From DAOUGC01 sp034429695 (lineage in GTDB: Bacteria > Chloroflexota > Anaerolineae > Anaerolineales > Anaerolineaceae), in assembly GCA_034429695.1 (NCBI GenBank), contig DAOUGC010000269.1, positions 1 to 33,580 on the forward strand: DNA of 33,580 nucleotides, in the 5' to 3' direction. Below are positions 1 through 7,461 of the stretch, piece after piece; position 1 is the stretch's first letter, and each line of letters opens with the position of its first letter. A program made the position numbers and the translations under genes. The notes below the pieces were generated by a model. That model saw nothing but the letters and a program-made list of their open reading frames with translations, had not been told where the DNA came from and searched no databases.

Positions 1-915
1 AGGCTGCCGCTTGCCTGCAACAACTCGCCGGTTGAGCCGTCCATGTTCATGGTCAGCGTTTCACCACCGGTCAATGGCACCACCAGGTTGGTGGCAGCGT
101 AATTGATCAGGGAACCATCCCCGGCGCTCTCATTAACCACAACCTGTGGAGCGCCAGCAGTAAGTGTGAAATCGGTCAGCCCAACCACCCCGGCGCTTGC
201 CGCCGATGCGGTGAGTGATACCCATTCACGGGATTGGTCGGATAGCAATGCCAGGCCAAAATCCACACCGCTCAGGCTTAATCCCACTTCGTTGGCAAGG
301 CCATGGTTGGCGCCCACAAAAGCGGTCAGGTTGTTTCCGCCAACGGTGAGTACTTCCAAATCCGCGCTTTCGTTGGCGGTCCCATTCCATACACTCAGGT
401 TCCTGGTAGATTTCTCAATCATGATTCCCCCACTGACATGGAAGAAATCATAAATGCCCACCGTCATGGTTCCACCTGCACGGATCATTTCACCGTCAGA
501 TGCATCCATATCCAGTGAGTAAGAGCCCGAACCTGTGGAAACCAGAAGCGGGTTTCCATCAAAATCCACCAGGCTGTCATCTTCATCGGATTTTCGATTG
601 ATCGCCACCACTGCATTCCCCAGTGAGAGCGTCAGTCCGGTGAGTCCGACGAAGACTGCGCTGCTGGCCTCCGCCTGAAACGCCAGCCACTGCCGTGCCG
701 GGTCAAGCACATCTGATATGATCGCGAGAGCAAATGACAACCCTCCCAGCGTCCATCCAAGCGCATCCGCAGTGCCCGCAAACAGACCCAGGAAACCGCC
801 CAGCCCTGCGCCGCCAATTTTCACGATGTCAACCGTGACATCCTCATTGGTGGTGCCATTCCACACGCTAACGGTCTGTCCAATTTCATGTGATACGGTG
901 AATGAACCGGTGACA
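1..915 (-). repeat. Tandem protein repeat of about 158 residues (474 bases)
   Basis: Within the large secreted protein the segment S-V-W-N-G-T-T-N-E-D is followed exactly 474 bases later by S-V-W-N-G-T-A-N-E-S (plus-strand positions near 855 and 381). After each come a Gly-rich stretch (V-K-I-G-G-A-G-L / L-T-V-G-G-N-N-L), a hydrophobic region with L-S-F-A-L-A-I-I-S-D / V-D-F-G-L-A-L-L-S-D, a Trp motif (A-R-Q-W-L / S-R-E-W-V), V-V-G/V-F-V-G-L-T, and a closing D-x-S-x-G-E-x-x-x-A-x-G. The second unit is incomplete at the window edge. Boundaries are approximate. Confidence 0.75.
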
Positions 916-2216
916 CGCACAAAGTTGAAAAGACTCAACGTTTCGATGCTTGTAACCGAAGTAACCGCCGGAGTGATGTTTAATTCGTCCGTGCCGTCAC
1001 CACCGTCCACACCCACCGAAACAAAGCCAATCGACGCCACGGTAATGGCGTCATTTCCAGCTCCTCCATTTATATGAACCGACTCCAGGCCGGTGTATGC
1101 AAAAGTAGCATTGGATGTATTTTTTAGCTCAACATGTACGTCAGAAACGGTTATCTGATCGTCGCCAGTCGTGCCCCGAATTGTAAATGAATCATCACCT
1201 GCTCCCCCCGTAATGGCCCCCCCGCTCGTATTGGTGATCCCATTATCATTGATTACCACCGTGTCATCGTTATCGGTTCCGGTGACATTAATAGCCGTCC
1301 CATCCAGCACAACCTCATCGAGAACCAGACTCAGGCCGGCAGTGGTGCATGAGGCGCAACTGGCTGTGACCGTATTATTACTGAGAGTCAGGTTGCGAAG
1401 GGTAATGGTGCGGGTGGTGGTGGTTCCAGTGTTGGAGATGAGGATCGAACCCGACAGAATGGTGGGGTTGCTGTCTGCCCCACCCCACAGGATCAGGTCA
1501 GAGTCGAGACCATCGATGGTGATGTTTTCAGCGTACGTTCCGCCTTCGATATTTACGATACGATCATCTGGAACGCCATTCAGAGCGATATCATCCAGAG
1601 CTGCCTGGATGGGGGTTGCGCAGGGTTGCTCGCCATCCGTATAAGGGTCGCAATCGGCGGCGGTGAACTGGAACAGGGTTGAGGCACGGGTGAAATAAGG
1701 ATCCTGAATGGATGGAGCATTGCTCCCATCCACAATTGTCTCAATTGAAGGAACAGGATCAACTACAGCCTCTGGAGTGGATTGAGATTGGTCTTCCGCA
1801 CTTTCCTCTTCAACAGAGACAGGGTTAACTACAGCCTCTGGCGTGGGCTGTGGTTGCCCCTCCTCATTTTCCTCTTCAACAGGTGGCGTATCATTCGGTG
1901 TTTCAACCAATGTTCCATCTTGACCGTCTGCGACTGGCTGGGGTTCCTCTGGCTGTTCGCTGCCATTCTCAAGAAGGTCCGTCACTTCAGGCGTCGGCTC
2001 AACAACGGGTTCCTGTTCATTGTCATTCTCAACGGTTTCGGGGGTCTCAGGGGCGGTTGGCGCTTCCCCTTCTGCATAGACCGGTGAGGCGGAGAATGCC
2101 AGCAGTACCATGGCAAAGATGAGGGCTGCCGATGGAATAACCCATTTCAGGCCACTGGATTTTGGACGGTTCCTTGGTATCCGATTCATAACCATAATGG
2201 CATTAATCCTTTTCAT
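1..2216 (-). CDS. Large secreted repeat protein, C-terminus cut off by window edge
   Basis: An uninterrupted minus-strand frame runs from ATG at 2216 to base 1, giving 738 residues without a stop. The N-terminus has basic residues, a hydrophobic stretch near residues 25-44 and an A-x-A-like cleavage site (P-V-Y-A, residue 48), so it is probably exported. Residues 49 to about 165 are a Pro/Glu/Thr-rich linker with repeated T-P-E-A-V-V. Around residues 195-260 a segment with N-I-E-G-G-T-Y-A-E-N-I-T-I-D-G looks like a right-handed beta-helix. Residues about 330-420 carry Asp/Gly motifs (G-G-A-G-D-D, G-G-A-G-N-D, G-G-D-G-T-D) that resemble calcium-binding RTX turns. From about residue 430 two copies of a roughly 158-residue unit follow, each with S-V-W-N-G-T-x-N-E. 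ATGs at 2195 and 2189 are possible alternative starts. The function is unknown; a surface or adhesion role is a guess. Confidence 0.85.
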   Translation of the reverse strand, partial: MKRINAIMVMNRIPRNRPKSSGLKWVIPSAALIFAMVLLAFSASPVYAEGEAPTAPETPETVENDNEQEPVVEPTPEVTDLLENGSEQPEEPQPVADGQDGTLVETPNDTPPVEEENEEGQPQPTPEAVVNPVSVEEESAEDQSQSTPEAVVDPVPSIETIVDGSNAPSIQDPYFTRASTLFQFTAADCDPYTDGEQPCATPIQAALDDIALNGVPDDRIVNIEGGTYAENITIDGLDSDLILWGGADSNPTILSGSILISNTGTTTTRTITLRNLTLSNNTVTASCASCTTAGLSLVLDEVVLDGTAINVTGTDNDDTVVINDNGITNTSGGAITGGAGDDSFTIRGTTGDDQITVSDVHVELKNTSNATFAYTGLESVHINGGAGNDAITVASIGFVSVGVDGGDGTDELNITPAVTSVTSIETLSLFNFVRVTGSFTVSHEIGQTVSVWNGTTNEDVTVDIVKIGGAGLGGFLGLFAGTADALGWTLGGLSFALAIISDVLDPARQWLAFQAEASSAVFVGLTGLTLSLGNAVVAINRKSDEDDSLVDFDGNPLLVSTGSGSYSLDMDASDGEMIRAGGTMTVGIYDFFHVSGGIMIEKSTRNLSVWNGTANESADLEVLTVGGNNLTAFVGANHGLANEVGLSLSGVDFGLALLSDQSREWVSLTASAASAGVVGLTDFTLTAGAPQVVVNESAGDGSLINYAATNLVVPLTGGETLTMNMDGSTGELLQASGS

Positions 2217-2547
2217 CCGCAAAACTCTGGAACCCCACACTGCAACGAGGATATGGACCGACTAGAACCGGATAATATATTGATAAAGGTATGCAAATAC
2301 GGAAAGAGATCCCCACACAATCCCTTCTCTGATACTAGCATGACAAACCAAAGAAATCAATAAAAATTCGAAAATTTTTACTGCAAATTTACAGGAAACC
2401 AAGAAAATAAATAATAGTTACACATTATTACATCTATCCAAATTCCCAAAAAGTCTTGTTGGTTTCAATAATAATGGATGAAAAGAATTATGCACTCTCT
2501 GGAAACGCCCCACTCCTCATGTTACACTTTGCGTGGAGGGAGCATAT
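2217..2547. other. AT-rich divergent intergenic region
   Basis: This gap separates the divergent secreted protein and the decarboxylase gene, so it should hold promoters for both. I found no convincing -35/-10 pair for either. It has an AT-only inverted repeat, TAAAAATT-CGAA-AATTTTTA (2361-2380), an 8-base stem with a 4-base loop, which may be chance in such AT-rich sequence. A clear Shine-Dalgarno GGAGGG sits at 2535-2540. No gene is seen. Confidence 0.5.
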
Positions 2548-3525
2548 ATGAATGATCAACCGGCTACGGCCATTGCCCATCCAAATATCGCATTCATAAA
2601 ATACTGGGGCGATCAAAATCGCAATTTGCGTATTCCGGTGAACGGTTCCATTTCAATGAACCTGGCTGGTCTGGAAACACGCACGTGTGTTCGTTTTGAT
2701 CCTGCTCTCGGCGCCGATCAACTCATTCTTAATGAACAAGTGGTGACCGACGCCAGGATGGATAGAGTCAGCCGTTTTTTGGATCACGTCCGCCACATGG
2801 CTGGCATGAAACACCGTGCAATTGTCGAAAGCAACAACAACTTCCCCACCGGCGCGGGTATCGCATCATCGGCTTCCGGTTTTGCCGCCCTGGCCCTGGC
2901 CGCCAGCCGTGCAGCCGGGTTGGAACTCGATGAGCCTGCCCTCTCCCGTCTGGCACGCAAAGGTTCAGGCTCAGCCTGCCGTTCGATCCCTGCCGGATTT
3001 GTGGAATGGCTGCCCGGGTCAACCGACCAGGACTCCTACGCACGGTCCATTGCCCCTCCAGAACACTGGCAACTGGTGGATTGTGTGGCTGTGGTTCACA
3101 GCGGGCACAAAGCCACCGGCTCCACACAGGGCCATGCGCTGGCTGCCACCAGCCCGTTGCAGGTTGCCCGGGTGCAGGGCGCCCCACTGCGTCTGCAGCA
3201 ATGTCGCAACGCCATTCAGCATTGTGATTTTGAAGCACTGGCAACCGTCGTGGAACAGGATTCCAACATGATGCACGCTGTGATGATGACATCCCAGCCA
3301 GCCCTGTTTTACTGGGAACCGGCCTCCCTGACGGTCATGAAGGCAGTGCGCCGCTGGCGTAAACACGGTTGTCCGGTGTTTTACACACTGGACGCCGGGC
3401 CCAATGTGCACGTGCTCACCACCGCGGATATGGCAGCCAGTATCAGCAGCAGGCTGGCACGACTGGATGGCGTGCGCGAGGTGCTGACCGCTTCCGCCGG
3501 GGGACCAGCCCATCTGATTGACTGA
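2548..3525 (+). CDS. mvaD: Mevalonate phosphate or diphosphate decarboxylase (GHMP family)
   Basis: A 325-residue ATP-dependent decarboxylase of the mevalonate isoprenoid pathway. It has the N-terminal A-x-I-K-Y-W-G motif (residues 15-21), the GHMP ATP-binding glycine/serine motif G-A-G-I-A-S-S-A-S-G-F-A-A, the motif G-S-G-S-A-C-R-S and the C-terminal D-A-G-P-N-V-H-V-L with the expected catalytic Asp. The start was set at ATG 2548 because GGAGGG lies 7 bases upstream; a GTG at 2533 in the same frame would lie before that site. The usual K-Y-W-G-K is K-Y-W-G-D here (Asp22). In classical diphosphomevalonate decarboxylases that Lys helps bind the diphosphate, and Roseiflexus, also Chloroflexota, is known to have a phosphomevalonate decarboxylase that works with isopentenyl phosphate kinase. 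The monophosphate substrate is therefore possible. The family call is firm, the substrate is not. No other mevalonate genes are in the window. Confidence 0.93.
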   Translation: MNDQPATAIAHPNIAFIKYWGDQNRNLRIPVNGSISMNLAGLETRTCVRFDPALGADQLILNEQVVTDARMDRVSRFLDHVRHMAGMKHRAIVESNNNFPTGAGIASSASGFAALALAASRAAGLELDEPALSRLARKGSGSACRSIPAGFVEWLPGSTDQDSYARSIAPPEHWQLVDCVAVVHSGHKATGSTQGHALAATSPLQVARVQGAPLRLQQCRNAIQHCDFEALATVVEQDSNMMHAVMMTSQPALFYWEPASLTVMKAVRRWRKHGCPVFYTLDAGPNVHVLTTADMAASISSRLARLDGVREVLTASAGGPAHLID

Positions 3526-3556
3526 TATACAAGGCAGCCGCCACCCTCAGCCGTCT

Positions 3557-3586
3557 TTGCATCCGCTTTGTGAAACTGGTTATAAT
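3557..3586 (+). promoter_or_regulatory. Candidate promoter for the rseP operon
   Basis: A perfect TATAAT lies at 3581-3586, in the gap before the rseP-like gene. The best -35 candidate is TTGCAT at 3557-3562 with an 18-base spacer, which is only a partial match. Transcription would start near 3593 and leave a leader of about 97 bases before the ATG at 3690. Confidence 0.45.
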
Positions 3587-3689
3587 AAGTTCATCCCGTG
3601 AGCAGATAGCGCACGGAAATGGAAATTAATGGAAACATCCTTGCTCAGAAATTACCAGGCAACGATGTCTTTAAAGGGACGGAAATAAA

Positions 3690-4772
3690 ATGAATTTCGA
3701 AATCTTGATTACCATCGCCGAATTTGTATTAATTTTTGGCGCGCTGATTTTCCTTCATGAGTTGGGTCATTACGTCATGGCACGCCTGGTGGGTGTGGAA
3801 GTGGAAGAGTTTGGCTTTGGTTTTCCACCCCGGCTGGTGAAACTTTTCACTCTGGGCGGAACCGAGTTCACCCTTAACTGGATTCCATTTGGTGGGTTTG
3901 TTCGCCCCAAAGGTGAGAATGACCCCGATGTACCCGGGGGTCTGGCTTCTGCGTCGCCCTGGAAACGCCTGCTGGTACTGATCGGCGGCCCCATGATGAA
4001 TCTGCTGACCGGTATTGTGATTTTCTCGATCGTCTTCTCCACCGGCGGCGACCGCACCCCTGATACCGTCGAGATTGCCGGCATCAGCCCGAATTCACCG
4101 GCTGAAATGGCCGGCCTGCAGGTGGGCGATGTGATTTATTCCATCAACGGTGAACAAATTGTCGGACAGGATGAACTGACTGAAGTGGTGCAATCCAACC
4201 TGGGTCAGGAAATTGAGCTGATCATCCTGCGTGACGGTCAGGAGATCAGCCTGCTTGTGACCCCCCGCAGCAACCCACCCGCCGGAGAAGGCGCCATCGG
4301 CATTGCCATGCTCTCTCCGCGCCTGAATTTCTTGCAGGCGCTGCCAGCCAGCCTTCAAACCACCCTGGATCAAGCACGCCAATTGATCGCACTGCCAGGC
4401 CGATTAATCGGCGGTCAGATTGCACCCGAGGAAAAGGTGGTGGTGGGACCCAAAGGCATGTTTGACATTTACAGTCAGGTCAAGGAAATTGACAAAGAAA
4501 CCACCGAGCAAAACCTGCCCGGTAGAACACCATCCACCACATTGTTCTTCGCCGGTGTGGTCTCGGTTGCACTGGGTCTCACCAACCTGCTGCCCATTCC
4601 CGCATTGGATGGCGGTCGCATTTTGTTCCTCATCCCCGAAATATTCCTGCGCAAGCGGGTTCCGCAACAATATGAGAACCTCGTACATTTTATAGGTTTT
4701 GCTGCGCTGATCCTGTTGATGGTTTACATCACCACCCAGGAGATCATCAATCCGGTGGATATCATCAAGTAA
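3690..4772 (+). CDS. rseP: Site-2 membrane metalloprotease, RseP/M50 family
   Basis: A 360-residue intramembrane zinc protease. In the family it cuts membrane-bound anti-sigma factors or leftover signal peptides. The first membrane helix carries H-E-L-G-H (His23, Glu24, His27), the metal site. A single PDZ domain lies at about residues 125-200 (starts near I-S-P-N-S-P-A-E-M-A-G-L). The third zinc ligand motif N-L-L-P-I-P-A-L-D-G-G-R has Asp307, followed by C-terminal membrane helices to about residue 355. The length fits single-PDZ bacterial members (E. coli RseP has two PDZ domains). It is the first gene of a run of four: the next start is 23 bases downstream. In the window no anti-sigma factor is seen, so the substrate is unknown. 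The start has a weak GGA site. Confidence 0.95.
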   Translation: MNFEILITIAEFVLIFGALIFLHELGHYVMARLVGVEVEEFGFGFPPRLVKLFTLGGTEFTLNWIPFGGFVRPKGENDPDVPGGLASASPWKRLLVLIGGPMMNLLTGIVIFSIVFSTGGDRTPDTVEIAGISPNSPAEMAGLQVGDVIYSINGEQIVGQDELTEVVQSNLGQEIELIILRDGQEISLLVTPRSNPPAGEGAIGIAMLSPRLNFLQALPASLQTTLDQARQLIALPGRLIGGQIAPEEKVVVGPKGMFDIYSQVKEIDKETTEQNLPGRTPSTTLFFAGVVSVALGLTNLLPIPALDGGRILFLIPEIFLRKRVPQQYENLVHFIGFAALILLMVYITTQEIINPVDIIK

Positions 4773-4795
4773 GTCAAACAAAGAGGGCAGCCATC

Positions 4796-5827
4796 ATGAC
4801 ATCTGGAAAGAATGAAATTCCATTTGATGAAATTACCAGCGCCCTGCTGGATAATGCCAACCCCTTTCCAGCCCGGCTGTTGCAGCGATTCACCGATCTT
4901 GAAGGTGATGACCTGCAGCAGTTGAAATCTGTTTGGCCACAGGTAAACGCCGAACGGCGTTTATCCCTGCTGACCGATCTGGAAGAACTGGCGGAAATGG
5001 ACACCTTGATGTCGTTCGACTCGGTGGCCCGTCATGCGCTCAGCGATGCCGATTTCAGGGTGCGGGCAGTGGCAGTGAGGCTTCTTTGGGAAACGAATGA
5101 TCCCCGCCTGATCCCCCAGTTTCTGAACATGCTGTACAACGATCCTTCTCCGCTGGTGCGCGCCGCAGCCGCCACCGCGCTGGGCATTTTCATTTATCTC
5201 GGCGAACTGGAAGAAATCAAAGCGGATGACCTGCACGAAATCGAGGAAAGCTTGCTGACGGTTTTCCAGGGCAAGGATGAAGACATCGTGCGCCGCAGGG
5301 TGTTGGAATCGCTCGGCTTCTCCAGCCGTAAAGAAGTGCCGCCCCTCATCCAGGCGGCTTACGAACGTGAAGACCCTGAATGGAAAGCCAGCTCGCTGTT
5401 TGCCATGGGGCGTTCCGCTGATTCAGCCTGGGAAGGCCCGGTTCTTGCATCCATCTTAAGCGCGGATGTGAATATTCAGTTTGAAGCCGTTCGCGCCGCG
5501 GGTCAACTGGAACTCAAGGGAGCCCGACAGGACCTGATTGACCTGGTCGAAATGCAGGATGAAGTTGATGAGGATGTTTTCTCAGCAGCCATCTGGTCCC
5601 TGTCCCAGATCGGCGGCGAGGGGGTATCCGACCTGTTCGAATACTTGATGGACCAGGCGAAAAGCGATGAGGAAGAGGAGTATTACCAGGAAGCGCTGGA
5701 CAACCTGGAGTTTACCGACAACTTCCGCCTGTACGGCTTCATGGATGTGGACAGTATGGACCCGCAGGATCTGGAGGATTTCGTCGATCTCGATGGAGAT
5801 GAATCCGCCGAAGAAGACGAAGAGTAA
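4796..5827 (+). CDS. HEAT-repeat protein with acidic tail
   Basis: A 343-residue soluble protein without signal peptide or membrane segment. Residues about 70-290 are made of alpha-helical HEAT repeats of around 30-35 residues, for example D-x-x-x-R-V-R-A-V-A-V-R-L-L followed by S-P-L-V-R-A-A-A-A-T-A-L-G, and later I-Q-F-E-A-V-R-A-A-G. The last 40 residues are very rich in Asp and Glu. Such proteins are protein-binding scaffolds. The position between the site-2 protease (23-base gap) and a membrane-anchored peptidase (19-base gap) suggests a cytoplasmic partner of an envelope process, but nothing in the sequence shows which. GAGGG lies upstream of the ATG. No specific function can be assigned. 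Confidence 0.9.
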   Translation: MTSGKNEIPFDEITSALLDNANPFPARLLQRFTDLEGDDLQQLKSVWPQVNAERRLSLLTDLEELAEMDTLMSFDSVARHALSDADFRVRAVAVRLLWETNDPRLIPQFLNMLYNDPSPLVRAAAATALGIFIYLGELEEIKADDLHEIEESLLTVFQGKDEDIVRRRVLESLGFSSRKEVPPLIQAAYEREDPEWKASSLFAMGRSADSAWEGPVLASILSADVNIQFEAVRAAGQLELKGARQDLIDLVEMQDEVDEDVFSAAIWSLSQIGGEGVSDLFEYLMDQAKSDEEEEYYQEALDNLEFTDNFRLYGFMDVDSMDPQDLEDFVDLDGDESAEEDEE

Positions 5828-5846
5828 ACCTCTCAAAGGAAACCTT

Positions 5847-7064
5847 ATGCGCCCCTGGCTGTTTGTTATTGCCTTGATGACCCAGGCAGCCCTGTTGTTT
5901 TCAGCCCCCTTACCCACAGCCTCCAGCCAGGCGATGTACGCGCCTCAAAATCAGCAGTCACAGGTGGAGTTCACCGATGTGGCTGCTTTCTATACCTATG
6001 GGGACGAAATCACCTTTCAAGCGAAGATCACCCCTTTTGAGAACATACAGAACCTGTTCCTCTTCATCCAGCCGGAAGGTCAGAGTGCCCGCCTGCAAAA
6101 TGTGGATCTGAACGAGTTTGGTGAAGCGCTGTTCTCGTACGATCTGGTCAATTCGCCCCTCAGACCTTTCGCCAAAATCACCTACTGGTATCGGGTGGTC
6201 TTTACAGACGGAAGTGAGATCGAAAGCGATAATTACTCCTTCGACTACATTGACAACCTGCACAACTGGTCATCAATCGAAACGGAATCCCTTGAAATTC
6301 ACTGGTACGAAGGTGGGCTTGAGTTCGGTCAGGCTGCCATGAATGCAGCCGATGCCGGGTTGACCAACGCCAGTCTTTATCTTCCAGCCCAACTGGTAAA
6401 CAAGATCGACCTTTACATTTACTCCACCGCTGCCGATCTTCAAAAAGCATTGCAGCTCACCCAGCAATACTGGGTGGCAGGACACGCCAGCCCTGAACTG
6501 GATGTGGTTCTGATCTCCGTGGCTCCAGGAGCCGATCAATCCCTCGAACTTGAGCGACAAATCCCGCACGAACTGGCGCATATGCTGCAATATCAAATGC
6601 TCGGGCAAAATGTCCATCTGTTGCCGCCATGGTTGTTGGAGGGTACGGCTTCTCTGGCTGAAACCCGCCCCAATCCTGATTATCAGCGGGTACTGGACAT
6701 TGCTGTGGAGAACGATACACTGATGCCGATGACATCATTATGTGAAGCCTTCCCACCCGAAGCATCAGGGGCATTTCAGGCATATGCCCAGTCAGCCTCA
6801 TTCACCCGCTATCTCTATGAAAACCATGGAACCAGTGGCATTGAGAACCTGATGCACGCTTATGCGGATGGCATGGGCTGTGAAGAAGCAGTGGAGAAAA
6901 CCCTGGGGGAACCGCTGGGGGTGCTCGATCAAAAATGGCGGCGCGAATCACTCGGGCTGGACGCCGGAGCGGTTGCGTTTGAAAACCTAACGCCATATCT
7001 GATCATTCTATTAATTTTAATTGCCGTTCCTGCTGCCACCGTCATTCTTACCAGAAAAAAATAG
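5847..7064 (+). CDS. Membrane-anchored HExxH metallopeptidase (peptidase MA-like)
   Basis: A 405-residue protein with an N-terminal signal peptide (residues 1-28, hydrophobic and ending near T-A-S-S-Q-A), an extracytoplasmic part, and a C-terminal membrane helix (about 381-401) followed by R-K-K. The N-terminal domain (about 40-145) looks beta-rich. The peptidase part has I-P-H-E-L-A-H-M-L with His241, Glu242 and His245, and a downstream Glu265 in W-L-L-E-G-T-A as likely third zinc ligand, the arrangement of gluzincins of the peptidase-MA type. The start was placed at 5847 because AAAGGA lies just upstream and a signal peptide follows. The frame is open further upstream to 5667, but that overlaps the HEAT gene. 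It probably acts at the outer face of the membrane. Its substrate is unknown. Confidence 0.88.
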   Translation: MRPWLFVIALMTQAALLFSAPLPTASSQAMYAPQNQQSQVEFTDVAAFYTYGDEITFQAKITPFENIQNLFLFIQPEGQSARLQNVDLNEFGEALFSYDLVNSPLRPFAKITYWYRVVFTDGSEIESDNYSFDYIDNLHNWSSIETESLEIHWYEGGLEFGQAAMNAADAGLTNASLYLPAQLVNKIDLYIYSTAADLQKALQLTQQYWVAGHASPELDVVLISVAPGADQSLELERQIPHELAHMLQYQMLGQNVHLLPPWLLEGTASLAETRPNPDYQRVLDIAVENDTLMPMTSLCEAFPPEASGAFQAYAQSASFTRYLYENHGTSGIENLMHAYADGMGCEEAVEKTLGEPLGVLDQKWRRESLGLDAGAVAFENLTPYLIILLILIAVPAATVILTRKK

Positions 7065-7073
7065 GAGGCGTTC

Positions 7074-7364
7074 ATGGGTGCACGTTCTTACCGCTTGCAT
7101 GCCACCGTTGAAGGTCATGTTCAAGGCGTGGGCTTTCGTTATTTTGTCATGGATCTGGCAGTGTTGTACAAGGTAACCGGCTGGGTGCGGAACACCCACG
7201 AAGGCAACGTGGAAGTACTGGCAGAGGGTGACCGCGAAGATCTTGAGTTGATGCTGGACAAGCTGCGAAAAGGACCACGGTCTGGATTTGTCACCAATGT
7301 CAGCTATCAATGGGAACCGGCAAGCAATCAGTTCACCAGTTTCTCGGTTAAACAGACGGCGTGA
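7074..7364 (+). CDS. acyP: Acylphosphatase
   Basis: A 96-residue small enzyme that hydrolyses acyl phosphates such as carbamoyl or acetyl phosphate. The family signature is intact: V-E-G-H-V-Q-G-V-G-F-R with the phosphate-binding Arg22, and G-W-V-R-N-T-H-E-G-N-V-E-V with catalytic Asn40. The length is typical. AGGAGG lies immediately upstream and the gap to the peptidase gene is 9 bases, so it is the last gene of the rseP-led run. It is followed directly by a terminator hairpin. A metabolic link to the other genes of the run is not evident. Confidence 0.96.
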   Translation: MGARSYRLHATVEGHVQGVGFRYFVMDLAVLYKVTGWVRNTHEGNVEVLAEGDREDLELMLDKLRKGPRSGFVTNVSYQWEPASNQFTSFSVKQTA

Positions 7365-7368
7365 TCCA

Positions 7369-7399
7369 AAAGACCGGCGGGGGGTCCCTGCCGGTCTTT
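7369..7399 (+). terminator. Rho-independent-type terminator hairpin after acyP
   Basis: A perfect 10-base stem, AAAGACCGGC (7369-7378) and GCCGGTCTTT (7390-7399), with an 11-base GC-rich loop. It begins 4 bases after the acyP stop. The T-run is short. Because uvrB ends convergently at 7462, it may work for both strands. Confidence 0.8.
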
Positions 7400-7461
7400 G
7401 ATAATCATGTTCGCTTCGCCCGACCCTTTATGCGTGGGTCATTGCCAGTGTTGCCTGTCTC

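Noticed and set aside
103..2122. Several plus-strand open frames opposite the large secreted protein
   Set aside because: They overlap a continuous 738-codon minus-strand frame with signal peptide and repeats; their translations are low-complexity antisense products.
2361..2380. AT-only inverted repeat TAAAAATT-CGAA-AATTTTTA as terminator or operator
   Set aside because: Stem is only A-T pairs in an AT-rich gap and not behind any gene end, so it may be chance.
2768..3513. Open frames of 150-174 codons on both strands inside the decarboxylase gene
   Set aside because: They are shadows of the GHMP gene, which has intact family motifs in its own frame.
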